Below, piece after piece: positions 46,745-57,317 of a DNA stretch of 64,000 bases. Origin of the DNA: Lunularia cruciata. Lineage: Eukaryota > Streptophyta > Marchantiopsida > Lunulariales > Lunulariaceae. Position 1 is the stretch's first letter. Every line of letters begins with the position of its first letter. The stretch spans positions 75,972,931 through 76,036,930 of the forward strand of contig OX419755.1 of NCBI GenBank assembly GCA_948567375.1. The letters are read 5' to 3'. The notes under the pieces are model-generated. The model was given only the letters and a program-made list of their open reading frames with translations, did no database searches and was not told where the DNA came from. Made by a program: the position numbers and the translations under genes.

Positions 46745-48094
46745 TTAATATCCACAGAGACTGAATTCACATTTTCCTGGCCCATATCTAGTATAAGGAC
46801 ACGGATTCCCACACTTTCCACAATTGAAAGCATTGGACTTCAAGTCCACACATCTACCAGCGCAGCAAGAGTAACCAAAGCTGCAAGCCTTCCCGCATCT
46901 TCCGCAATTGTTTTCATCGGTTATCAAGTTCGTACATATGCCAGAACAGCATGTAACGCCCTCCCCAGATTTCAAACAGAAGAATGGATTATTGGTGCAG
47001 GTGTTGGTCCTTGGAGGAGGAGGAGGTGAACGAATTGGAGGAGGAGGAGGAGCTCTGTTAGGAGTGCCTGACGAATCATTCTTCGGTGGGGGAGGAGGAG
47101 AAGCCTTTGGTGGGGGTGGAGGAGAAGCTTTGGGTGGGGGGGGAGGAGAAGCTTTGGGTGGGGGAGGAGGAGAAGCCTTCGGTGGTGGTGGAGATGGGTA
47201 CGAGTATTTCGGTGGTGGGGGAGGAGAAGCTTTGGGTGGGGGAGGAGGAGAAGCTTTGGGTGGGGGTGGAGGAGAAGCTTTGGGTGGGGGAGGAGGAGAA
47301 GCCTTTGGTGGGGGTGGAGGAGAAGCTTTGGGTGGGGGAGGAGGAGAAGCTTTGGGTGGGGGAGGAGGAGAAGCCTTCGGTGGTGGTGGAGATGGGTACG
47401 AGTATTTTGGTGGTGGGGGAGGAGAAGCCTTTGGTGGGGGAGGAGGAGAAGCTTTGGGTGGGGGAGGAGGAGAAGCCTTTGGTGGGGGTGGAGGAGAAGC
47501 CTTTGGTGGGGGTGGAGGAGAAGCTTTGGGTGGGGGAGGGGGAGAAGCATTTGGTGGTGGGGGAGAAGCATTTGGTGGTGGGGGAGGAGAAGCCTTGGGT
47601 GGGGGTGGAGGAGAAGCTTTGGGTGGGGGAGGAGGAGAAGCCTTCGGTGGTGGTGGAGATGGGTGCGAGTACATTGGTGGTGGGGGTGGAGAAGTCTTGG
47701 GTGGGGGAGGAGGAGAAGCATTTGGTGGTGGGGGAGGAGAAGCCTTGGGTGGAGGAGGAGAAGCATTTGGTGGTGGGGGAGGAGAAGCCTTGGGTGGAGG
47801 AGGAGAAGCCTTTGGTGGGGGAGGAGGAGAAGCCTTTGGTGGTGGTGGAGGAGAAGCATTGGGAGGGGGAGGAGGAGAAGCTTTTGGTGGGGGAGGAGAA
47901 GCCTTCGGGGGAGGAGGAGCTTGAGAACCGTAGGTCAATAGAGACCTAGTGCCAAATCGCCCCTCTTGAATAGAATCCTCCTGCGCCATGTCCACAGCTC
48001 CTGTAGCTGCCACTCCTACCATCAAAAGCGCAAATGTAGCTGCTAAACCCAGTAACCTTGCTCGATTGCTCGAGCTCATATTAGACCTCGTCAT
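46745..48094 (-). CDS. Chimeric extensin with C-terminal Stig1 domain
   Basis: Single-exon, 449-residue secreted wall protein. Residues 12-33 form a hydrophobic signal peptide (LLGLAATFALLMVGVAATGA). Residues about 59-350 are Pro-rich modules of the form SPPPPPKA/NA. Two copies of KYSYPSPPPP and one MYSHPSPPPP interrupt them. Ser-Pro(n) blocks are hydroxylated and arabinosylated in extensins, and YSY-type motifs can cross-link. Residues 366-449 are a Stig1 domain with 16 cysteines (CTNNPFFC, CCSGIC, NCGRCGKAC, CCAGRC, NCGKCGNPC). Stig1 proteins are small secreted Cys-rich proteins, known from stigma exudate and lipid or receptor binding. The fusion suggests a wall-anchored Cys-rich domain. 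The start fits well (GCCATG); a second ATG five codons later would also keep the signal peptide. Repeat number probably varies between individuals. Confidence 0.93.
   Translation of the reverse strand: MTRSNMSSSNRARLLGLAATFALLMVGVAATGAVDMAQEDSIQEGRFGTRSLLTYGSQAPPPPKASPPPPKASPPPPPNASPPPPPKASPPPPPKASPPPPKASPPPPPNASPPPPKASPPPPPNASPPPPPKTSPPPPPMYSHPSPPPPKASPPPPPKASPPPPPKASPPPPPNASPPPPNASPPPPPKASPPPPPKASPPPPPKASPPPPPKASPPPPPKASPPPPPKYSYPSPPPPKASPPPPPKASPPPPPKASPPPPPKASPPPPPKASPPPPPKASPPPPPKASPPPPPKYSYPSPPPPKASPPPPPKASPPPPPKASPPPPPKASPPPPPKNDSSGTPNRAPPPPPIRSPPPPPRTNTCTNNPFFCLKSGEGVTCCSGICTNLITDENNCGRCGKACSFGYSCCAGRCVDLKSNAFNCGKCGNPCPYTRYGPGKCEFSLCGY
47045..47920 (-). repeat. G-rich coding minisatellite of the extensin
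   Basis: Units of about 21-24 bp of the type GGTGGGGGAGGAGGAGAAGC repeat for almost 900 bp on the plus strand. This is the template strand of the extensin gene, so runs of four to seven G lie in the transcribed strand. Units are imperfect but locally identical, as expected from unequal exchange. Confidence 0.93.
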
Positions 48095-48267
48095 GGCGAC
48101 ACCAATGCTTGCTGTGAATTCACTTCCTGAAGTTGAATGAGACTGAGACCTGACTCAAAAATATTGTACGAGAAACGAGAAATGTACTCAAAAGAACGAA
48201 TGCAACTACGACTATCCAAAGCAACTTCACAGACAACACAGAGCAAGAGGCGGAGATCGTCAGTCCC

Positions 48268-48290
48268 TCTCTCCGTCTCTCTCTCTCTCT
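48268..48290 (-). promoter_or_regulatory. GA/CT-rich tract upstream of the extensin
   Basis: GTCTCTCTCTCTCTCT on the plus strand, GAGAGA on the coding side, about 175-195 bp before the start codon. GA-rich tracts are common in plant 5' leaders and core promoters. Position and composition are the only evidence. Confidence 0.3.
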
Positions 48291-48399
48291 GATTGATTGA
48301 TGGACTGCCGCTTCGGCTGAAGCTCTGTGTACTTCCCCTTGAATGTTTGTGCCCTCTTTATTGCAACTCAAATGTGAAAGGGACAAGCAGCACTCCCGT

Positions 48400-51300
48400 G
48401 TCGCCGGGGAGCTCTCGGCACACGCCGCCTAAGCCTGCGTACAATTCGTGTCCCATCCTTGCCTAGTCGTGACGACTACGTAGATTTGTTTTGACATCCT
48501 CGTACCAATCGTGCAGCCGTATTCACGGGAGGCCTTCCCTTCGATCGTCTCCTCCCTCCCCTCACCTCCCCTGCCCTGGAAAAAGCAACAAACTCGTTAC
48601 TGTCAACCCACTGTATTGATCTGAATATCCATGCAGACGTCTTGACGTCTTGACGTCACTCCTCCGTCGTCTGAATTATGCTGTCTTGCGCCACATTCCC
48701 TCTAATCCAGGTGTTGGTGGGACATCCGTTTGTAAGGAGAACACCATCACATCAATTGCAGGCACAACTAGCACCACAGTCCAGTAGCAGGCTCTCGAAT
48801 TTTGTCCGGGGGCCCACTTACCGAGCACATTCCGAGGACGTTGCTCCCGACAGCAAGTATGTTCACACCAGTACTCACAAACCAAGCAACACGAGCAGAA
48901 CCATGAAAACCATGCCTTGCCAAACAGCCCATACGAGGTATTGTCTGCTTGGCATCGCGTGGATTCCAGATCCATTATCTGGAATTTAGCCACAGAGGAG
49001 TTGATATTGGAAGCATAACATATTCTTTCGACATCATTCCGAGAGCCCGGTTTCATTCTATCTATTACTAGGTGTAACAGTTCCAGTGAGATAATTGAAA
49101 GATTCGGAATCAGCAATTATTGCACTAAACAATTTAGAAACTCATTCCACCAGAAGTGACACAGGCTTCTTGATTTAACCATGTTCATCGTCAATTCAGC
49201 AATCAAGCCCAAAATAAGTAAAGAACATGATGCTTATTCGAGGCCTCGTAATACAGTACAATTGTTGGGGAGCTCACGCGTACGAACAGAAGTTGCAACA
49301 TCCGAGGTTCCTTCCTTTTTTCTTTCCTCACATCCTGTACTTTTAGTTAATGTCCCTTACCTACTGTTAACAATCCCGTCTCCTGATTATGAAGCATTAC
49401 ACAAGTTCCGCTTAGTCGATGTCGATCCTGTTGGGTTATTCGCTACGTAGGGTTGACAGGGAACTCCAGCCATGCAATCGACTTTCCCCTTTCGGAGAGG
49501 AATGAGCTTTTGGATCTGATTTTTTGGTTTTCTTTCGAATAAAACCCATGTTTAGGTAGGGTGACTGTTTGATCATTTGAGATTCTATCTCGTATCCTGG
49601 ATCGCTGATTCAGCTATAGCTTGCAAACGGAGCCTGAGCGCATCTATTGGAGTTTGTCGATGAACCGGAAAAATACAAGTCACTCCATACTGTTACATGG
49701 ATCCGCGACTGTTCGGCAAACCTTCATCATTGTATCTTCCCAGACCAGATCGAGGCAACCGACCACCAGAGCTGGAATTGCTCTACTTTAATTCACTGTG
49801 GGAGTTGAGTCAATCTCTCCCCTTAGTCTAAGATTTACTAAGAAAAATACAGAAGTAAGGTCGATCTATCAGGCAAAGGAGATCTCTTAATTCTGAACGT
49901 GCGAGACCAACTTCTCCTGCGGCCTGGTCATGTTTCACTCCTCTACTGAGAAGGAAAAGCAATTTGATTTCGTGTCTACTAAGGTAAGTCGTTCACAATT
50001 CCGGCATAGCGGCAATCATGTCTCGACTCATCAACAAACATTCTATTTGTCCACTTTCGATTCATACCTGTCATTACCTGAGCCCTCCCTCCGCGAAAAG
50101 AACAATCTAAAGTGAACGGGATCCAATTGTCAACGGGTTGAGTTTAGCACTTCGCCCCCACCTTGCCTCATTTCTTCTACATGATAGAATCTGATTCACA
50201 GCATTCTAATTTTCGATGGAAGTGGGAAATCTAGATCTGGACACATTTCATCTATCGCCTGACTTACAGACCGGCCCCGTCTATTGGTTCCTGTGGTCAA
50301 CACGGGCTCGATCGGCCTTATCTTTAGACCTACTAGCAATCCACAGTGCAAAATCTCAGTAATCTCTGTGATCCTTTGTTTCATGCACGATGATGCTCCG
50401 ACCGATCTGTCCACTTCTCGTGTTTGTTCCGCTTTCTATTTCCGCGCGGAAGGTACACTGCAAGTACATGAACTTTGAAGAAATGGGATTGTAACAGGTT
50501 GTAGCTCCCAAATGGAGCAAACAGTGATTTCTTCTGTCTTTAGTTTGACATCGAAGGACCAAAATATTTGGAGCGGAGTCCCCATAACCTCAGAGAGAGC
50601 TCAGCCTAACTTTCTACAAGAGCTCTGTTGACTAATTTAAGCAGTTCCGTACTTCTGTGGGCTAATTGGACTTCATGGTGTTTCATGTTCTCACACTTAG
50701 TACAAGTTAAGAAGTTTACTATATTGAAACTAAGCAGGGAGATTAGAATCCAGCTCTAAGTAGGTTGTATTGAATTCCTAGCGTGACCGTAGTTAATTAT
50801 TCGATGACTAATTTCATCATACACATCATGATTCATCAAAGAAAGGGAGGCCCTCAATCTGCATGGGTATGCTTAAGAATAAACTTAAGTCAAGGAAGTC
50901 AGACAATTGCATTATCGATATTAATCTTTATAGAATTTTGATCGCCATCCATTGTTACAATAGTGTTTACATCAATTTTGGGATCATGTAGTCCATGTTC
51001 AAATTGTCGGTTGACGGGGGATCCATAACTAGAGACGCCTGTGATATTATGGATTATATTGTGAGGGCGGTTGTACTTGCACCTTGAATAAATGTAATGT
51101 CTATGTGTTTCACGATCAAAATCTAATTGCAGGACTTTTTTTCTTGTAAAGACATGAGTAAATAGGTTCTATACACCAATTTTAGTGCGAGAATTTTCTT
51201 TACATCAAGACCAAATGTGGATGATATATATTGGCATTAAATCCTAAACCTATGAGTTTTATATCAGCTATATATAGATATATTTATATATAGTCAGGAA

Positions 51301-52790
51301 TCTTATGACTTCCCTTTATTCCAATTTAAATGGAACAGCAGAGTGTCAACGGATTTACTAAAAAGTACGTCTAACTCAATACTTACTTTTTATTACCATT
51401 CAAAAGTCAACCTAGTATAGATTCTTCGCAGTTTCATTAGACGTCAATTTTTTATCCGTCACAGCCATGAAAAAGACTTTGCAAGAGAATAACAACATCC
51501 TACGATAAAAGAATTTGCGGTGTACGTAACGCATAAATTTAACATATTAGTAAATACGACTATATTACCCGCAGACTTCTCAATTCTCAATCCTACGGGC
51601 CATGGCCAGATACTAAAACTCAATTGAAATAATTTTTTATGTTTTCTGATTATGTTGTTGTTGTCTAAACAACCTCCTTTCTCCACAGTTCTCACATTTT
51701 CCTCAAGATTCTCCTAAAGAATCTGATTTCCTTCTCTTCGGCTTCACCTGTTTGGCAAACAACTTCAGAGCTGATTGCCTCTTCCAAATGCTGATAAGTC
51801 AAGACTGTTCTGATACGTGGGCAATTATGTAATATGATGAAGAGCCATGATTAGTGTAACCCGGCTGTCACCAATAGAGCAGTAAACTGATCCTTCCAAG
51901 GGATCAATTCCTCTTAGGGTCAGTGTACGCACTTATCACTCAAGTGCCAGAAGTACTGTGCTTAAAGTTTCAATCTTCGCAGGAAAGCCAAAACTATTTG
52001 CTGCGCTCGAGCATTTGGGGTTATCAATCTAATCTTAGCAGTCTCCTGGACGTGATTTATAAGAACTACGAAATGCTGTGGACACTTGCTTCAACACATT
52101 TTTCTGCTATGATTTTGAGCGAGCTCCTTTGCTTTTGCACCACGCCAAATGTACCATGTACACATATCCAGGTTTCATGGGATCCAGAGCAAATAAGACC
52201 TATCTAGCTTTTGTGATGGTTTTGTCTTGTCCGTCAGACCAGCTAAACTGTGCAGCTTCTGGTTAGTGTAGTTCTGTGTCTTTTAGAAGTTCTGGCACCC
52301 ACGTTCTCGCCGATGCCGCACATTACGATTCACAGATCTTTGGGCTCTTCGTGTCAATTTATTGCTGGATCGACACACAAAAATATGTTTATCCACTGAC
52401 TACGGTAATACCCGTTCTAGGATAACAGCAGTGGGTTGGGGTAAGTAGAAGAGCTCGAGGCTGAGACAAAACGTTGAAGAGTAGAAACTGCCGAAAATGA
52501 ATAGCCATTGCGATCATTCACGATGGATGGTTGTCATGATAAAGTGAGTACCAATAGTACCTGGTTAGATCTCTCTGTGATAGGTTCAAATTAAACTTCA
52601 TCATGCCGTTTCGCACCTAGCATATATCTTTATTAGGCACACGCAAGGTGAACTTTGGCACATCAATCACACACTCATACTCGAAACAATCTACTATAAT
52701 AGCACTGTTCAGTGGGACAAGGATCTTGACATGACAAGTGACCTCTTCCTTCAGTTATGATCTTGCTGCGTCCTTGGGAAGGATCTAGCA
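48400..52790. other. No gene recognised
   Basis: Several open frames of 60-146 codons overlap on both strands without recognisable domains or shared splice logic. No repeats of note. Probably intergenic between the extensin and the next LINE-tail copy. Confidence 0.5.
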
Positions 52791-52818
52791 AGGAGCGTAT
52801 TGATCAAAATCCGAAGAC

Positions 52819-52914
52819 CGCGACCGCGTGTGAAAACAAGTAGGATAGGAAGGCCCCCATCAAGCCGTACAAGGAAAAGAAAAACGGGGTAAAATGGAGC
52901 TAAGCCCCAATATG
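52819..52914 (-). mobile_element. LINE 3'-tail copy
   Basis: Plus strand carries CGCGACCGCGTG, CCCATCAAGCCGTACAAGG and GGGGTAAAATGGAGCTAAGC, reverse complement of the LINE tail. It ends directly against the left arm of the hairpin at 52915. Confidence 0.85.
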
Positions 52915-52990
52915 GAGTTGCAAGTTGCAGAGTATGGCTTCTTCTCACATAATAATAAGAACAACAGCTAATCTCTGCAACTTGCAACTC
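52915..52990. repeat. Perfect 18-bp inverted repeat with 40-nt loop
   Basis: Arms GAGTTGCAAGTTGCAGAG (52915-52932) and CTCTGCAACTTGCAACTC (52973-52990) pair without mismatch. It lies immediately next to a LINE-tail copy. Function unknown. Confidence 0.93.
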
Positions 52991-54590
52991 GATGATATGT
53001 TTCACAAGTTCAACAGTAGGATACCTAAGCTACTTAAGCATCGTCGGTCACGAATAAGATCTGGAATCAAGGGAAGACGTTACAAGAGACTTGCCAAGAC
53101 TTTCTATAGTATATATCACTGGAGCAGAAAAGCCATTCAAGCCTCGAAGTTAGGATGGAGATTCGGTCCTCGGAAGTGGTACACATTTGACCTCTCTTGT
53201 ATCCAAATAGAACATTGGCTATCTATCTTTGTCAAGGACAGACGAATTAAATGCATGGTCAAAGTCTAGGTGGCCAATCAAGTTCGATGTGACTACTTCA
53301 AGACATAGCAAGAGGAAATTCCTTTCTTCTGTCGTGGGAATGGACCAGCAAATAAGTATAGTATATGTCACTCGTCCAGCAACGATACGCAAACCCGCCA
53401 CCAGTACAGCAACAAATCCGAATGGACATACATCTGTGCTCCTCAAAACCAGATCCTGAACGTCCATAAATAATACTCTTCACTCCAATTGAATCTAGAT
53501 GCTGTCACTCAGTGATTGAGCGTGACTGTTTTCCTATTGGAAATGCCCCTGGATAGCCATCCCACGAGCTTGCTCATTTTGGTTACGTTGTCTATATTGC
53601 ATAATTCTGTCTTTATTTCAGTTGTGATCATTGTAAATGAGAACAAAATGTATACATAACAGCAGCTCATAACAACCAGGAGGTAAATTATTGTTCTTGG
53701 TTTTTAAATATAATTCTTCATTATTTAGAAGTGTTAGGTGATAAATACTGTTAGAAATGACCTTCTAAGGAAATTTACAAAGTTACATTTCAGGTCTATT
53801 TAAAGAATCATTTTGAATAGAATGTTTTTAGAAGAATATATATTCGTTAAAGTGGATTTTATTGATAAAATTACCAATTCATGAGAAATGCATGGGGTTC
53901 CGGGCATGCCTCTCTGTAGTGATTTGCACCAAAAATCTTGCATAAAGTAAAGAAATGTTTAAAAATCTCAAATTGAGGAATTTGGATTTTGAAAATTTTT
54001 TCAAATTTTTTCAAAATCTCAGAAAAAGGAATTCTATATCAAAGCATGATACACATGGTTCATCCTCCTTAAACATAATTTTCAAGGATATGCCTAGAAA
54101 CCTTGAGAAATTTTTATCTAAAAAATAAAAAATAAAAATAGAATTCTACAATAAGGTATAACACGGATGACTCTCCTTTATCCTTTAAAGAATTTAGAAT
54201 TATTCTATGAATGGTAAAGTAGAGACACTCTTACTAGATCCACGCAAAGTTAAGTACCCACGCTTGTATTGCAAACTTAGCCATCCACTTATATAAGTTG
54301 TATTAGTACTTGCAAGATGAACTTGGGTGCTCAACTATGCAAAGCAAATTCAGACATTCTGCATGGAAAACCTAAACATATACCTATGCACATCAAACCT
54401 AGCCGTCCTATGCATAACATAGTAATGATTCATATAGAGGCAAAATTTGTAAATAGGAAAGGAACATGCATTTTTGTTAGTAACTTTACTTCTTCCTTCA
54501 ATACAAAATAAAAAATTTATTTTTTCTCAAGGAAAGGTTAAAAGAGGTAAGATGGAGAAAAAAATAAAAGTAAGAGACTACAAGATCACC
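52991..54590. other. No gene recognised
   Basis: A basic 114-codon plus frame (52925-53269) starts inside the hairpin and LINE junction and resembles nothing I know. The remainder is AT-rich. Confidence 0.4.
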
Positions 54591-54599
54591 ACAAAGACT

Positions 54600-55735
54600 T
54601 GGTGAGTGGGATTACAATAAGACATCTTATGATTACTTTGTTGCAACTAAGATTGAAAGAGGAGATGTAGATTCATATCCTATTTATTTCAAAGATGCAA
54701 TGCAATCACCTGAAAGTGTGAAGGCCATGGATGAAGGATTCAAGTCATTGAAGCAGAACAAGACTTGGAAGTTGACAATACTGCCAAAAGGAAGAAAAGT
54801 AGCAAAATGTAAGTGGGTACACACTTACATTATGTTATAAAAAAAGCTTGATGCTAAGTGCAACATCTCAAGGTACAAGGCTAGACTTGTAGCAAAGGAA
54901 TATTCACAACTTGCATGAATTGAGTAAGAGGTGACATTTGCTCCAGTAGTTAGATTTGATTCCATCAGATCTGTTCTTTCACTAGCTTTATTGGAAGACA
55001 TGGAGATAGCTCAATTTGACATCAAGAAATTTTTTTCTTAATGTAGATTTTCATGAGGAAATTTACATGGAGCAACCACAAGGATACATAGAAGTTGGAA
55101 ATGAGAAGATTGTTTGCAGATTGCTGAGAAGCCTTTATGGCTTAAAGCAAGCCTCAAGAAACTCAAACCAGAATTTTGATGACTTCCTAATGAGGTCACT
55201 CCAAGGAATTGCAGTTTGGACAAGATGGTCCAACTCCAATATCTAGTAATTATTAGAGTGCTATCAAAGTAATGTATAATCTATAATTCCACAAGATAAT
55301 CAAGCACATAGAGATCCAGTATCACTATGTGAGAAAGAAGCAAAAGAAACATGAGATCTGTTCAGCTAAATCAACACAAACAATCAGGTTGCAGATATTT
55401 TTTGAAAGCTTTACCAAGAGATAAGTTTGATTTGATTGATAGAAATTTGATTGGAGTACTATCATTGCTTCAGTGAGTAGGAGTGTTGAAAGTACATTTC
55501 ATATGGTAGTACATGTGGCATTGATATAGCATGTACCTATACTATAGGTGTTAGGGTTTTTACATAGCACCTGGTGGCAGTGTCAATTAGTATTAGAGTA
55601 TATAGGTCTTTTCTTGCAACAAGCAGTTTGTTTATTCCATCAGGATGCTGGCGACATAGTCAAGAAGCTTGAGCAGTGTTATGTGTGAGCAGCAGTCTGG
55701 AGAAGCAATGCCAAGCAATAAAACCAAGTGTTTAG
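54600..55735 (+). mobile_element. Ty1/copia fossil: polymerase segments and LTR start
   Basis: The plus strand reads AMDEGFKSLKQNKTWKL, LPKGRKVAKCKWV, then RYKARLVAKEYSQ, VTFAPVVRFDSIRSVL and EIAQFDIK (54720-55030), the copia reverse-transcriptase N-terminal half. Next come EEIYMEQPQGYIEVGNEKIV and LLRSLYGLKQASR (about 55050-55155). Near 55410-55450 there is ALPRDKFDLID, the RNase H end. At 55484 TGTTGAAAGTAC begins a probable LTR, with a TATA-like AGTATATAGG near 55597. It is a broken, old element; its 5' half was not found. Confidence 0.85.
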
Positions 55736-57300
55736 AACCTGCATACTTAGCCCACATGAATTCCACTTCTCACTTCATGCGTTTAGATTTGCAATAAGAG
55801 AAAGTCAGAAGAAGTGCTTTATATACCCTTTTATGTTCTTTGTATGTTGTAGATTTGCATCATTATTTATGATAGTTTTCAACACTCAATACTATACATT
55901 ATTGAGATTTATTCCACTAGTATTAAAATATTGTCCTTTTCTAATTTTATTAAGTCTATTATTAATAGAAACACTACAATTGTAAATATTTCTGCACAAA
56001 TTTTTTTTTTATTAAAGGTTAAAATAATAGTGCAGAAGAATAAGGTACTCAAGAATAGTAGAAGAGGACATTCAAGAAGTGGTAAAATCTTGGCTCAATA
56101 TCTATAGAAAACTTTAGCATAAATTTTGTTCAAAATTTGAATTGCATACGAGAGTAAATACATGTAAGCTATGGGACATATACTCACCTGGTATTGTATG
56201 ATGTAAATTTTCATTTTTATATTAATATTCTTCATTTACAAGTTGGTAATGAGAATATTTAAGAAGAAGGTCCTAGAGAAATAGAACAAGATACTAGGTT
56301 ACCCAAACGTACAATCGATTATAGAGGTGTTGTATAAAGAGTTTGTTGAGATGAAGGTAGAGGTGTATGATCCATAGGATTCCATCGTTGGTAACCTTCA
56401 TTATTACTTCATTTTCTTATGAGTATTCCTATTTTGTTAGAGATTTGATTGAAACTCAACTTCTTACATTAAAAATACTAGTATATGACTTACAAGATGC
56501 AACTCTTAGCAAGCTACATTGACATAAATTTTGCCAAAATAAATGAATTTCTCTAATATTGAGCTCAAAGAATATGATAATCAATTTTCCCTTACTCTTT
56601 TCCTAATGTCTAATGAAATTATATTAGGAAAATTACTTAATGGTCTAAATGTTTCACTTAAGATGATTATTAACACAATTTAATTTAATCATAAAAGAAT
56701 TAAAATTCAGAAATCAAAATAATTTGGAAAGAAGTATTTTATAGTAAGAAATGGGTGCTATGTTTAGAAAAAAACTAATTTAGAATTTAGAATAACCAAA
56801 AAGAATAAAATTTCCCTAAAATGAATAAAAAGTTTTTGAACATTGATTTAGTCCTAGTTGTTATCAGAGAGTATTCCAAATAAACATCAAACACAATATA
56901 TTAAAATTATTGTGTAAGATAGATTGTGTTTAGATCAAATGGCCCGTTGCCCGTTTTCATGTAGAAAGTGTGATCAGGGGTTAATAACAAACCCAAGGGA
57001 GAGATTACTCAATTATCCTACGCATGCGGCTTGAAAAATATCACACATTCTAGGGAATAGTTCCACCGTACAGTGCTGTTTTCTTTGTTTCTACTAGACT
57101 ACGAAGGGACTTCGCAAGGAACTTAAAGGTATGAAAGACTACATCCTCTAGTAGTCTCCTCATGACAATCATAATTAACAAAGTGGAGGGAATTTATGTG
57201 ATAACTGCTCTGAAATAATTTCGTCGACAACTTAGCACCGAGTCCGAACCGATCACTTTAAGAGCCAGCCGCAACCTTATAATTTCATCACTAACTGTAC
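55736..57300. other. AT-rich, no gene recognised
   Basis: No frame with a known domain. Searched by eye for kinase exons following the receptor-like gene (minus strand) and none were seen. Confidence 0.5.
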
Positions 57301-57317
57301 CCAAAGTTCAAAGACTA

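Noticed and set aside
46908-47924. 338-codon plus-strand frame coding Gly-rich repeats, plus 287- and 295-codon frames in the same place
   Set aside because: Mirror images of the extensin repeat. The minus frame alone has a signal peptide and an intact 16-cysteine Stig1 end.
48676-49116. 146-codon minus frame and overlapping 103-codon plus frame
   Set aside because: No domain, signal peptide or repeat; open frames of this size occur by chance in less AT-rich DNA.
52925-53269. 114-codon basic frame
   Set aside because: Starts within a hairpin next to a LINE tail, has no recognisable domain and no gene context.
55736-57300. Possible kinase exons downstream of the receptor-like gene
   Set aside because: No glycine loop, HRD or DFG motif was seen on the minus strand, and the last exon has its own stop after the acidic tail.
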